64,000 bases of DNA from Sva-07 sp963743825 (lineage in GTDB: Bacteria > Actinomycetota > Acidimicrobiia > Acidimicrobiales > Ilumatobacteraceae), in contig CAVURC010000010.1 in the NCBI GenBank assembly GCA_963743825.1, positions 248,001 through 312,000 of the forward strand, read 5' to 3'. A model generated the notes under the pieces. It did not search any database. It saw only the letters and a program-made list of their open reading frames with translations, and was not told the origin of the DNA. Of the stretch, positions 44,085-52,828 are shown in pieces (the stretch's first letter is position 1; each line of letters starts with the position of its first letter). A program made the translations under genes and the position numbers.

Positions 44085-45659
44085 TCAGGGGTTCAGTCGT
44101 CGGGGGTTCAACTCGTCGAGGTCGCCCTCGAGCCACGCGTCGCGCAGACGCCGCTTGTTGATCTTGCCCATCGTGGTGCGTTGCAGATCGCGCACCACGT
44201 GGTACTCACGCGGACATTTGTAGTGGCTCAATCGTTCCCGCAGCCACGCGGACAGCTCACCCGGGTCCGGCGGCGAGTCCTCATCGGTCGGAATCACCAG
44301 CGCGACGAGCATCTCCCCCATCTCCGGGTGGGGAACACCGATGCAGCCCACGTCGGCGACGCCGGGGTGGTCGATCAGCAGTTGCTCGGCTTCGGCCGGA
44401 TAGAGGTTCACCCCGCCCGACACGACCATGTCGCTGAATCGATCGGTGATGAACACGTACCCGTCGTCGTCGATGTAGCCGATCTCGCCGAGCGTGAACA
44501 GGCCCGGCTCGGGGTTCGACGCTGCGGTCTTGGCCGCGTCGTTCGGGTAGACGATGCCGCGACCGGTGGCGTCACGGAAGTACAACCGTCCCTCGGTGTT
44601 GGCGGGCAACTCACTCAGGTCCTCGTCGAGGATCACCGCGCTGAACGGTGGGACCGAGCGTCCGACGGACCCCTGGTGCTCCAGCCACTCCTCACTCGTG
44701 ATCGTGCACACGGTGCCCACCTCGGTCGCCCCGTAGGCATCGCGGAACACCGGCCCGAACCAACGGATCATCGCCGCCTTGACGTCGATCGGGCACTTCG
44801 CGCCGGTGTGGGCGATCAACTTCATCGAGCTGACGTCGTACTTGGCCTTGACGTCGTCGGGCAGCGCGAGCATGCGGACGAAGTGGGTCGGCACCATCAC
44901 GCTGGTCTCGGTCCGGTACGTGTCGATCGCCGCGAGGGCGGCTTCGGCGTCGAACTTGGCGAGGATGACCGACGGGACCCCGGCACACAGCAGCCGCATG
45001 CCCGACAACGGGCCCGTGTGGTACATCGGCCCGACGACGAGGTGGGTGCCGAAGCCGGAGAAGCCACCCTGCGCCAGCAGTTCCAGATGCTCGGCCATGT
45101 TGCCGCCGCCGGCGAACATGGTGGGCGGCAACTCGGTGCCCTTGGGTTGCCCGGTCGTGCCCGAGGTGTACAGCAGGTTGGGGCGTGGCATCACGTCGTC
45201 GGGCGGATCATCCGTCGCTCCTTCGGCCAGCCAGGTGTCCCAGTCGGTGATTCCTTCGATGTCGGCACATCTCCAACCGATGATCTTCGTGATGCCCGCG
45301 GCCCTGGCCGCCTCGACGCCGCGCTCGGCGGTTTCAGGTCCGACGAACAGGATGCTGGTGTTCGAATCGTCGAGGATGTACGCGGCCTCCGAGGCCGTGA
45401 GATGGAAGTTGACGGGGACCGACGATGCTCCGGCCAGCAGCCCGCCGAGGTGCGCGAGCGCTGTCTCCGACGCGTTCTCGGCGAAGACAGCGATCCGATG
45501 ATCAGGCCCGAGGCCGCCTGCCCGATCATCGGTGAGCAACAGGTTCGCACACCGATTCAAGGCATCGTCGACCTCGGTCCAGGTCATCTCCCGCTCACCG
45601 TCGACCAGGGCGAATCCGGTGGGGTCGAGTGCGGCGCACTCCTTCGCGAAACGTGGCAT
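44085..45659 (-). CDS. Acyl-CoA synthetase (AMP-forming, ANL superfamily)
   Basis: 524 residues from MPRFAKECAALDPTGFALVD. Motifs: PNLLYTSGTTGQPKGTELPP, KCPIDVKAAMIRWFGPVFRD, AYGATEVGTVCTITSEEW, GLFTLGEIGYIDDDGYVFIT, DRFSDMVVSGGVNLYPAEAE, and the catalytic Lys in QRTTMGKINKRRLRDAW. The ATG at 45659 overlaps the stop of the SnoaL gene by 1 base (TGATG). Activates an acid to its CoA ester; the acyl-CoA dehydrogenase gene downstream would take the product. Related in style to the synthetase at 59582. Confidence 0.92.
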   Translation of the reverse strand: MPRFAKECAALDPTGFALVDGEREMTWTEVDDALNRCANLLLTDDRAGGLGPDHRIAVFAENASETALAHLGGLLAGASSVPVNFHLTASEAAYILDDSNTSILFVGPETAERGVEAARAAGITKIIGWRCADIEGITDWDTWLAEGATDDPPDDVMPRPNLLYTSGTTGQPKGTELPPTMFAGGGNMAEHLELLAQGGFSGFGTHLVVGPMYHTGPLSGMRLLCAGVPSVILAKFDAEAALAAIDTYRTETSVMVPTHFVRMLALPDDVKAKYDVSSMKLIAHTGAKCPIDVKAAMIRWFGPVFRDAYGATEVGTVCTITSEEWLEHQGSVGRSVPPFSAVILDEDLSELPANTEGRLYFRDATGRGIVYPNDAAKTAASNPEPGLFTLGEIGYIDDDGYVFITDRFSDMVVSGGVNLYPAEAEQLLIDHPGVADVGCIGVPHPEMGEMLVALVIPTDEDSPPDPGELSAWLRERLSHYKCPREYHVVRDLQRTTMGKINKRRLRDAWLEGDLDELNPRRLNP

Positions 45660-46180
45660 CAGGGTCCGATCGGTCGGCCGTTGGCTGGCCGGTCGAACCC
45701 GGCCTGACGGAACTTGGTTGCGTCGATCCCCATCGAGTCGGGGACGAGTTCGGTGGTGTCGAAGTGGTGGACGCAGACGCGGTGCATGATGCGCCATTCG
45801 TCGCCGCGTCGTTCGTAGGTGTCGAGGTAGCGGCCGTACCAGGTGGACAGCCTGCGCTCGTCGGCGTGCGACAGGTAGGCGATGTTCAATGCCTCGCCGC
45901 GGGCGTGCTCACCATCGGCGTCGATCTCGACACGATGGTTGAAGATCGTGTGCATCGTCCACGCCCACACGCCGTGGCTCGACACGACGCGGTCGCAGAA
46001 CTCCCAGGCATTCCCCACGAACACACCGTGGTCGTCGGTGCCGTCGGGCCAGTACGCCGACTTCATGACGTCGCCGTCGAGGCGGTCGACCCCGTACGAG
46101 TAGCGACGCGCCGCCTCACGGCACGCCTCGATCGCCAGCAGCTGTTCGATGGTCGGGGTGGGGTTGGTGATGTCGCTCAT
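45659..46180 (-). CDS. SnoaL/NTF2-like protein (bile-acid 7-alpha-dehydratase/BaiE-like size)
   Basis: 173 residues, MSDITNPTPTIEQLLAIEAC, RYSYGVDRLDGDVMKSAYWP, DGTDDHGVFVGNAWEFCDRV, AWTMHTIFNHRVEIDADGEH, TWYGRYLDTYERRGDEWRIM, HRVCVHHFDTTELVPDSMGI. The length, the conserved Y-x-x-x-D-R-x-D start and the His/Asp pair match SnoaL-4-type dehydratases or dioxygenase beta-like proteins. The start codon is in the last unit of a 9-base tandem repeat at 46175-46219. Ends 1 base into the AMP ligase gene. Confidence 0.83.
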   Translation of the reverse strand: MSDITNPTPTIEQLLAIEACREAARRYSYGVDRLDGDVMKSAYWPDGTDDHGVFVGNAWEFCDRVVSSHGVWAWTMHTIFNHRVEIDADGEHARGEALNIAYLSHADERRLSTWYGRYLDTYERRGDEWRIMHRVCVHHFDTTELVPDSMGIDATKFRQAGFDRPANGRPIGP

Positions 46181-46219
46181 GTGGCTCGTGTCGCTCGTGT
46201 CGCTCGTGTCGCTCGTCTG
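46175..46219. repeat. Five-unit 9-base tandem repeat over a start codon
   Basis: Units GCTCATGTG, GCTCGTGTC (three times) and GCTCGTCTG in plus-strand order. On the coding (minus) strand the unit is GACACGAGC and the ATGAGCGAC start of the SnoaL-like gene is one diverged unit (ACG changed to ATG). The units are in frame with the gene, so slippage would add or remove TSD triplets if translation began upstream. Confidence 0.7.
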
Positions 46220-46235
46220 GGTCGGGACATTACCG

Positions 46236-46251
46236 AACGATCATTAAGGTT
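46236..46251. promoter_or_regulatory. Shared promoter motif, copy 3
   Basis: AACGATCATTAAGGTT ends 9 bases before the nitroreductase ATG at 46260. It matches the motif at 22727 and 24955 in AACGAyCATTmrGkT. The very short distance to the start means that a bound protein would cover the start codon region, or that the transcript is nearly leaderless. Confidence 0.45.
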
Positions 46252-46259
46252 CTCGCACC

Positions 46260-46913
46260 ATGGACTTCGATCTCGCCCAGACTGACCATCTCCTGACCAC
46301 CACTCGGGCCGTGCGCAAGCGGCTCGACCTCGAACGAGCGGTGCCGCGAGAGTTGATCCTCGACTGCGTGCGCATCTCGACGCAGGGTCCGGCGGGCGGC
46401 AACCACCAGCGTTGGCGCTGGGTGATGGTCGACGACCCCGACCTCAAGGCCGTCATCGCCGACGCCTATCGGCGCTCGTACGCTCCGTACATCGCGTCGC
46501 AGCAGGAAGCCGTCGCGAAGGCCGGCAACGCGTCGGCAAAGAATGCGATCATCGATTCGAGCTTGCATCTGGCCGAGGTGCTCCAGGATGTTCCGGTGCT
46601 GGCAATCCCGTGCGCACTCGGAGCGCCACCACGAGACAACGGCAGCGGTGAAGCGCAGGGTTGGTGGGGCTCACTCATCCCGACCGTGTGGAGCTACTGC
46701 CTGGCCGCCCGCTCGAGAGGGCTCGGGACCGTCTGGACGACGCTGCATCTCGGGTACGGCGACGAGGTGGCCGACGCGTTGGGCATTCCCGACACCGTGA
46801 CGCAGTTGGCCTGCATCCCCACCGCGTTCTACACGGGCGACGACTTCAAGCCGGCCAGCCGCAAGCCCGCCGAGGAGGTCACCTACTGGAACGGCTGGAA
46901 GACCCAGCGGTGA
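46260..46913 (+). CDS. Nitroreductase-family protein
   Basis: 217 residues, intact. FMN contacts: TTRAVRKRLDLERAVPREL, QGPAGGNHQRWRWVMVDDPD, and GLGTVWTTLHLGYGDEVADA, with a C-terminal DDFKPASRKPAEEVTYWNGW. Closest relative in the window is the frameshifted protein at 12620, alignable over the full length. The ATG at 46260 is preceded only by the shared promoter motif and no good ribosome binding site. NAD(P)H-dependent reductase. Its last 35 bases overlap the convergent membrane protein gene. Confidence 0.9.
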   Translation: MDFDLAQTDHLLTTTRAVRKRLDLERAVPRELILDCVRISTQGPAGGNHQRWRWVMVDDPDLKAVIADAYRRSYAPYIASQQEAVAKAGNASAKNAIIDSSLHLAEVLQDVPVLAIPCALGAPPRDNGSGEAQGWWGSLIPTVWSYCLAARSRGLGTVWTTLHLGYGDEVADALGIPDTVTQLACIPTAFYTGDDFKPASRKPAEEVTYWNGWKTQR

Positions 46914-48476
46914 GCTCGGCGTCGGCCATGGGGCCGCGACCGAAGACCACCGCGGCGATGGCAACTGCAGCGATCATGCACCCGACCACGATCCACAGTG
47001 CAGTGAACGATCGCCACAGGTCCGAGCCCGGCAGCGTCCGCAGCGCCATCGGCGCGAGCCGCCCCTCGTCGCGTGGACGACTGCTCTGCGACGGATCGAC
47101 GGCGACCGGCAGCTGAACGAGTGTCCAGGTGGCCATCCCGACGAGGATGGCCACGGGCAGGATGCGTGGTGCGATCCGATCGAGGCCGATGACGAACAGG
47201 ATCGCCACCGAGCCGAGCACCGGGAACACATAGCGCGGGTGGAGGTAACCGCCGCCGCTCACGTGCTCGGCGATGTACCAGCACGGTCACGCCGATACCG
47301 ATGACGAGTAGCAGGATCGAGCGCCTCGCGATGCGGTAGCGGTCGCCCGAATGGTCACGATCGCCGGTCCGCCGTGCGATGACGACTGCGACGAGGCCGG
47401 CGACGGCGACCGCGGCAATCACCAGCATTCCCGTCGGCCGAGCGCCGCCGTAGGTGAGCGGGCTCATCGAACGCGAGTACAGCGAACGCCACATGCCATC
47501 TCTGAGAAGCGTCGACACAAGGCTGCCGTTCGGTTCGCGATCGAACCGCTCGAGCAGATAGCTCGACGCACCGATGTCGCCGTAGAGCACGATGTTGCGG
47601 AGATAGAACCAACCGAAGAGCAGTGCCCCCGGGAGGATGCCGATGACGCCAACGCGAAGCGCCGCCCGCCGGCGATCACCGTTCGCCGCGACGGGCTTCG
47701 CGTACTCGAATGCGGCGACCGTGACCACGACGGCGAACGCTACGAGCATCGTCGCCGCCCGTGTGCCAGTTGCGACCGCAGTCGTCACCGCGAGGAGCAA
47801 CAGGTTGCGCGACGTCGATCCACGCTGCAGACATCGCAGACCCGCCCAGGTGACCGCAGCACCCGCCGCGAACGTCATCCCATCGCTCATCCCGAGCGAC
47901 AGCGACGCATACAGCTGGGTGACCATCGCGGCGACACCGGTCGACACGAGCGCGATCCGCGGTGACTTCGTGAGCTCGCTCGCGATCGCGTAGGTGAACG
48001 CGACGCCCGACCGCGCCCCACGCGATATTGGCGAAGCGCATGAGGAGCAGGCCGCCATCAGGGCGGTGCGTCAGCTCGGAGAACCAGATCAGCGGAGCAA
48101 CCGAGGCGTAGTACAGCGGCGGATGATTGGCGACCCAGATCGATCGGTTGGCGAACGGCGTCGTGGAGACCCACTCACCCATCCATTGGCGGGCCCAGAC
48201 CGGAACCGGCTGCAGTTGATCGATCGTCGGAAGCGAGCCGTCGGCCACCACGTGGGCATAGCCGAGATGCGCCTTCTCGTCGGCGCCGACGAACGGCGGC
48301 TGCTCGAGGGCGAACAGCGACCCGATGGCCAGGTACATGATGATGATGCCGACGACACCGATGATCGAGGCACGACCGATCGTGGAAATCCTGCGGCTGT
48401 CGACAGACGCGAAGAACTCGTCGGACACGTCCGACGTCAACACACTGTTCTGGTTCACGCTGCTGTAGTTGTTCAC
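46879..48476 (-). CDS. Multi-pass membrane protein (DUF2142/glycosyltransferase-like), frameshifted
   Basis: Start MNNYSSVNQNSVLTSDVSDE, first membrane segment RASIIGVVGIIIMYLAIGSL, then an extracytoplasmic loop PFVGADEKAHLGYAHVVADG with a D-E pair as in GT-C glycosyltransferases and DUF2142 proteins. Later segments in a second frame: PRIALVSTGVAAMVTQLYAS, NLLLLAVTTAVATGTRAATM, VGVIGILPGALLFGWFYLRN; and in a third: VFPVLGSVAILFVIGLDRIA, LWIVVGCMIAAVAIAAVVFG. Frame changes near 48010 and 47280. About 10-12 membrane helices. Probably transfers a sugar from a lipid carrier to a surface polymer, unrelated to the catabolic genes around it. Confidence 0.75.
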
Positions 48477-48542
48477 GCTGCTCGCAGTTTCGAGAAGGTG
48501 AAATCTTACGGCCGACGAACGGCCTTCGCCGCGCGGGTACGT

Positions 48543-49814
48543 TCAGCGGTACGTGAGGTCGAGTTCGAGGTGCTCGAGGCCTCGCAGGATGAAGCTGCTG
48601 CCGTAGCGGAGCGCATCGCGATCGACGACCGTGATCGTGTCGATGTGGGTCGCCAGCACTCGCAGCGCAGTGACGGCTTCGATTCGTGCCAGGGCGGCGC
48701 CGAGACAGAAGTGGATGCCGTGACCGAACGCGATGTGGTTGCTCAGCCCCGGCCGATCCGGGCGGAATGCCTCCGGGTCGTCGAAGAGGCGGTCGTCGTG
48801 GTCGGCCGAGCCGTACATGACCCACAGCGTCGAACCTGCCGCGATCGGCGTGCCGGCGATCTCCGTGTCGGCGGTGACGATCCGGAAGAGCCCCTGGTTG
48901 GGGCTGGCCCACCGGAGCCCCTCCTCGACGATCGCTGTCGCGTACGACGGGTCGGCCTTCAGGCGCTCCCATTCGTCGGGATGTTCGGCGAGGAGCACCA
49001 TCAGGTCGGCCATCAGGCTGGCGGTGGTCTCGCTGCCGGCCACCTGGATCTGGCGGATGATCGAGAGCATCTCGGCCATGTCGAGCGGGCCGCCCTCGAC
49101 ACCGTCGTCAGGGGTCAGCTCGGCCGTGAGCAGGTCGGTCAGGAAGTCGTCGCGCGGCGCGGCACGGCGAGCCTCGAGTTCGCTCGCGAAGTACTGCTGC
49201 TGCTCGACGATGTCGAGTTCGGCGGCGACGCGCTCGTCGTCGCTGATCGTGCGACCGATCGCCGCGACCGATGAGTCGGCCCATCGCTTGAAGTCGGCCT
49301 GGCGGGTCTCGGGCACTTCCAGGATCACCGCAACTGCCCGCACGGGCAGAGGAACCGCGAACTTCCTGAGGAAGTCGACGCGCGGCGCTCGCCCGAATCC
49401 GTCGACGAGGTCCTCGCAGATGGTCTCGATGGCAGGCGCCAGCAGATTGACGCGCTTCGGGGTGAATGCCATCGAGACGAGGCGGCGGTACCGGGTGTGG
49501 GCGGGCGGGTCGACGGTGAGCATCGTCGGCACGTTCGGCCAGCCGTCGGCGATCACCGATTTCAGCCGAGCGAGCAGTTCGGGCGACGGCTTCGCCGCCG
49601 GTGATCCGAACCTCGACGAGAACGTGGTGGGGTCGTGGAGGATCCGCTTGACATCGCTGTGTCGTGACACGGCGAAGATCCGCTCGCCGGGCCGACCGAA
49701 CGGCGCTCCGTCGAGTTCGAGGACGGGCGCGTGCTCGCGCATCTCGCGATAGTGCGGGTAGGGGCACTGGACGACCGAATCGTCGGTCGCGTCGAACGTG
49801 ATGCTGTCAGTCAC
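48543..49814 (-). CDS. Cytochrome P450
   Basis: 423 residues, intact, starting GTG at 49814 inside the Rieske stop region (8-base overlap). Motifs: PTMLTVDPPAHTRYRRLVSM, I helix IQVAGSETTASLMADLMVLL, EEGLRWASPNQGLFRIVTAD, heme loop FGHGIHFCLGAALARIEA. Translation coupling with the Rieske oxygenase at 49807 means two different oxygenases are made together, suggesting successive oxidation of one substrate. Class I P450, needing a ferredoxin that is not adjacent. Confidence 0.93.
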   Translation of the reverse strand: MTDSITFDATDDSVVQCPYPHYREMREHAPVLELDGAPFGRPGERIFAVSRHSDVKRILHDPTTFSSRFGSPAAKPSPELLARLKSVIADGWPNVPTMLTVDPPAHTRYRRLVSMAFTPKRVNLLAPAIETICEDLVDGFGRAPRVDFLRKFAVPLPVRAVAVILEVPETRQADFKRWADSSVAAIGRTISDDERVAAELDIVEQQQYFASELEARRAAPRDDFLTDLLTAELTPDDGVEGGPLDMAEMLSIIRQIQVAGSETTASLMADLMVLLAEHPDEWERLKADPSYATAIVEEGLRWASPNQGLFRIVTADTEIAGTPIAAGSTLWVMYGSADHDDRLFDDPEAFRPDRPGLSNHIAFGHGIHFCLGAALARIEAVTALRVLATHIDTITVVDRDALRYGSSFILRGLEHLELDLTYR

Positions 49815-51156
49815 GCGCCACCCATTCGTCGAGGAGCGCATGGAAGTGCCGCGGCTTGGTTTCCTGGTAGTCGGCGAACATCACACCCGGTTGGATCATC
49901 GCCTCGAGGCCCAGCTGCACCTGCGGCACGTTGTACACATCCTGGTTGAACACCCGGCCCAGCATGCCCAACTCGGTTGCGTCGGTCCAATCGTCGTCGT
50001 CGGCCAGCCAGTGGATCGGTGCCGCCGGAGGGCGTTCGTCGCCCGGGAACGGCGACAGGAACATGCACTCCATGATCGAACGTCGATGGTCGTTGCCGTA
50101 GGGCCGGAAGCGGTAGACGATCCTGTTGTACGCACCCCAGGGATGGAAGTTCGGGAAAACCGTGTAGTAGATGCTCTCGGTCAGCTCGGCATCACAGAGT
50201 TCGTCGACACGGTCGCCGAGGGCCGGACGCAACGACGCTCGGGCCGCCTCGGCGCCGAGGTGGCGGGCCGTCTCGCCGTCGGGCACGATCTGCTTGGGTG
50301 GTTCGTCGAGGTTGCGGTCACTCATCGCATCGAAGATGTCCTGCTGCGTCGGCACCCAGGTGACGTGCGGGCTGGGAACACCATTCGGCGTGATCGCCCG
50401 GCTGAAGTTGCCGAAGACGTCGTACTGCGAGATGGCGTCACCGAGACTCGGGAGGAGTTGAGGGTGCGTGGCAACGACGTGGAACGCCTCCATGAAGGCC
50501 TCCTGGGCCACCTTCCAGTTGCAGTCCATCACCTTGGCGACGTGCGCCTCCTTGTACCGCTCCTCCAGCGGCCAGCGGTCGAAGTGTCGGGTCAGGTCGC
50601 CGAGGTGCGCCTCGAGGGTGTCGCAGTCGGGGTCCATGTTGATGAAGACGAATCCGCCCCACGTACCGACCTTCACCTCCGGCAACGACCACTCGTCCGG
50701 TTCGAGCCGGGGGAAGTCCCACTGACACGGGACCTGCTTCAGGCACCCGTTGAGCTCCCAGGCGAAGCCGTGGAACGCGCAGCGCAGCTCGGTGTCGCGG
50801 CCCGGCGACTCCTTGAGACGCCGGCCGCGGTGCGGGCAGACGTTGTGGTACGCCTTGATCTCGTCGGCTTCGGTGCGCACGACGAGAATCGACCGACCGA
50901 CGACGTCGTACGACAGGTGGTCGCCGACCTCCGGGATGTCCTCCTCGCGGCACGCCATCTGCCAGACCTTCGTCCACAACTTGTCGACTTCGAGCTGATG
51001 GAACTCGGCGCTCGTGTACCGCTCGACCGGCACGTCGGCCTCGCTGGGCGGCATCGGCGAGAACCACCGCAGCACGTCGGGAACCTCGTGGCTGTCGGTG
51101 TCGAGCAGCTCCTGGTACGTCAACGACGGGCGCTGGGTGTAGTCGATCGCGGTCAT
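49807..51156 (-). CDS. Rieske non-heme iron oxygenase, alpha subunit
   Basis: 449 residues. Rieske ligands C107, H109, C126, H129 (NVCPHRGRRL and RCAFHGFAW); mononuclear iron site H226, H231 in EAFHVVATHPQ. N-terminus YQELLDTDSHEVPDVLR parallels the protein at 10189. The ATG at 51156 overlaps the stop of the small protein gene (ATGA), and the stop overlaps the P450 start, so small protein, Rieske oxygenase and P450 form one coupled unit. Substrate unknown. Confidence 0.93.
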   Translation of the reverse strand: MTAIDYTQRPSLTYQELLDTDSHEVPDVLRWFSPMPPSEADVPVERYTSAEFHQLEVDKLWTKVWQMACREEDIPEVGDHLSYDVVGRSILVVRTEADEIKAYHNVCPHRGRRLKESPGRDTELRCAFHGFAWELNGCLKQVPCQWDFPRLEPDEWSLPEVKVGTWGGFVFINMDPDCDTLEAHLGDLTRHFDRWPLEERYKEAHVAKVMDCNWKVAQEAFMEAFHVVATHPQLLPSLGDAISQYDVFGNFSRAITPNGVPSPHVTWVPTQQDIFDAMSDRNLDEPPKQIVPDGETARHLGAEAARASLRPALGDRVDELCDAELTESIYYTVFPNFHPWGAYNRIVYRFRPYGNDHRRSIMECMFLSPFPGDERPPAAPIHWLADDDDWTDATELGMLGRVFNQDVYNVPQVQLGLEAMIQPGVMFADYQETKPRHFHALLDEWVARD

Positions 51157-51386
51157 GACGCTCCTTCGGTCTGGCGGAATCGTGGAAGGACCGCGAGTCG
51201 CGGCGGCAGTTGCGGGCCGGCGAGCCAGCCGCACAGGTGTGGGTCGGCGTGGCGGAGTTCGCCCTCGATCCACTCGCCGTCGGGCGTGAACGTGCCGGTG
51301 ACGCCGTCACGCGAGGTCACATCGACGTTGCCGTCGTCGCGCACGTCGTAGATCGCTCCGCTGAGCGCATGTTTGCGTTGCCGCAT
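51153..51386 (-). CDS. Small Rieske-coupled protein, family member 2
   Basis: 77 residues, MRQRKHALSGAIYDVRDDGN, core GEWIEGELRHADPHLCGWLA near residues 37-56, and a basic, proline-rich tail (PPRLAVLPRFRQ). Aligns over about 55 residues with the protein at 11589 and carries the same single cysteine in LCGW. Here it is upstream of the Rieske gene with a 4-base overlap, whereas the other copy is downstream. No known domain recognised. Gap upstream (51387-51481) contains TGTCTC/GAGACA inverted repeats and the 12-mer shared with 15224. Confidence 0.8.
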   Translation of the reverse strand: MRQRKHALSGAIYDVRDDGNVDVTSRDGVTGTFTPDGEWIEGELRHADPHLCGWLAGPQLPPRLAVLPRFRQTEGAS

Positions 51387-51417
51387 GTGTCCCCCTGTCT
51401 CGGATCCTGGTGGGAGA

Positions 51418-51429
51418 CACATTCCCATC
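51418..51429 (-). promoter_or_regulatory. 12-mer shared with the P450/cNMP promoter
   Basis: CACATTCCCATC on the plus strand, that is GATGGGAATGTG in the minus direction, occurs 32 bases before the small protein gene. The same 12-mer in plus orientation is at 15224-15235 beside the CRP-like palindrome. Twelve identical bases in two promoter gaps of a 64 kb window suggest a shared operator, although chance cannot be excluded. Confidence 0.35.
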
Positions 51430-51481
51430 CGCGCCCGGTGCCGATCAGGGCCAAAGGTCCCGAAATTGATCGAGTGGCCGA

Positions 51482-51952
51482 TTATTCGGCGCCGTCGCCC
51501 CTGGCGACCGCGAGGTTGCCGTCGGTCCACATCACGACCAGGGTGCGATGCGCGATCCGCCAGCCGGCGTCGGTGCGGACGAAGCGGTCTTCGTAGCGTC
51601 CGGCGACGATGTAGTTCGGCCCGCCGGTCGCCGCCTGGCGTACGTGCTGTGCCTGGAGGTAGCACCGATGCGTTGCCGTCTCGCCATCGAGAGCGACCTC
51701 GTGGTTACCCACCAGGTGCTGGCTGTCGTCGAGGAGTTCCAGCGCGGTCCGGATTCGTCCGCGGATCGCTTCGATACCGACGAGGTGCACCGGGCTCCCC
51801 AGCTCGGCAGTGGCGTCGGCGACGAACACGTCGTCGAGCAGCGCCCAATTCTTGGTGTCGAGTGCACGGCAGTAGCGCAGGGCGACCTGCACGATGTCGC
51901 GCTCGTCGAGCAGTGCCTGGACGGCCCCGTCGCTGGTGATCTGGTCGCGCAT
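51482..51952 (-). CDS. SnoaL/NTF2-like protein (oxygenase beta subunit-like)
   Basis: 156 residues: MRDQITSDGAVQALLDERDI, VQVALRYCRALDTKNWALLD, DVFVADATAELGSPVHLVGI, SQHLVGNHEVALDGETATHR, CYLQAQHVRQAATGGPNYIV, GRYEDRFVRTDAGWRIAHRT. This is the SnoaL-4 type resembling the small subunits of ring-hydroxylating dioxygenases and hydratases. It is 96 bases upstream of the Rieske-small protein-P450 unit on the same strand, so it could serve as beta subunit. Its start overlaps the stop of the SDR at 51952 by 1 base. Confidence 0.85.
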   Translation of the reverse strand: MRDQITSDGAVQALLDERDIVQVALRYCRALDTKNWALLDDVFVADATAELGSPVHLVGIEAIRGRIRTALELLDDSQHLVGNHEVALDGETATHRCYLQAQHVRQAATGGPNYIVAGRYEDRFVRTDAGWRIAHRTLVVMWTDGNLAVARGDGAE

Positions 51953-52731
51953 CAGCGGCTGCCTCCGTTGACGACGAGCGTGTGCCCGGTGATCCACGAC
52001 GACGCAGGTGACGCCAGGAAGACCACTGCGTTGCCGACATCCTCCGCCGTACCGAGTCGGCCGAGTGGGACACCCAACTTCTTGGCGAGCTGCGGGAGGT
52101 CCGCGTCGGTCGCTCCGAAGAACTCCATGAACACCTCGGTCGGTACGGGCCCTGGCGCAACACCGTTCACCCGGATCGCACGTGGGGCCAGTTCGATCGA
52201 CAGCGTTTTCGTCAGGCTGTCGACGCCGGCCTTGGCAACGGCGTACGGACCGTTGTTCGGTGAGGCCTTGAGCGCGGCGGTCGACGAGATGTTGATGATC
52301 GAGCCGCCATCGTCGATGACCCGCGCCGCAGCACGAGCACCCGTGAAGACCGCTCGGAGGTTGACGTCGAGCTGGTAGTCCCACTGCCGGTCGGGCATGT
52401 CGGCGAGGTGCCGGGGCGTGCGGTCGTCGGCACCGCCGGCATTGCTGACCCACAGCGAGAGTCCGCCGAGTTCGGCAGCCGCCCGATCGGCCAACTCGTC
52501 GACGAACGCGCCGTCGGTGATGTCGCCGGCGATCGCAACCGCTCGGCGACCGAGTGCACGGACGCGCTCGGCGACGGCCTCGATCTCGTTCTCGCGTCGG
52601 GCGGTGAGCACCACGTCGCAACCTGCCTCGGCCAGCGCGATCGCAATACCCTCCCCGATCCCACGGCCTGCGCCTGTCACCACTGCACGCCCACCGGCGA
52701 GCGAAAATCGATCGAGCACCGTGTCAGTCAT
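51952..52731 (-). CDS. SDR-family oxidoreductase
   Basis: 259 residues, MTDTVLDRFSLAGGRAVVTG, cofactor GAGRGIGEGIAIALAEAGCD, VSNAGGADDRTPRHL, catalytic Ser in IINISSTAALKASPNNGPY, YAVAK as YxxxK, C-terminal HTLVVNGGSR. The start at 52731 gives the usual first strand; upstream in-frame residues are unlikely to be coding. Similar to the SDR at 20768. Co-translated with the SnoaL-like gene and, after that, the oxygenase unit, so its likely role is oxidising the product alcohol or diol. Confidence 0.9.
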   Translation of the reverse strand: MTDTVLDRFSLAGGRAVVTGAGRGIGEGIAIALAEAGCDVVLTARRENEIEAVAERVRALGRRAVAIAGDITDGAFVDELADRAAAELGGLSLWVSNAGGADDRTPRHLADMPDRQWDYQLDVNLRAVFTGARAAARVIDDGGSIINISSTAALKASPNNGPYAVAKAGVDSLTKTLSIELAPRAIRVNGVAPGPVPTEVFMEFFGATDADLPQLAKKLGVPLGRLGTAEDVGNAVVFLASPASSWITGHTLVVNGGSR

Positions 52732-52828
52732 CCGTCTCCCCCTCGTGTCGGTCGGTGGCGACCATATCGAGTCGACCCACGATGAAACGACCCACAACGA
52801 GACGACGCGCCGAGCTACCGTCGTCGAT

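Noticed and set aside
46175..46219. Short repeat array considered as a CRISPR-like element
   Set aside because: Units are 9 bases with no spacers; it is a simple tandem repeat.
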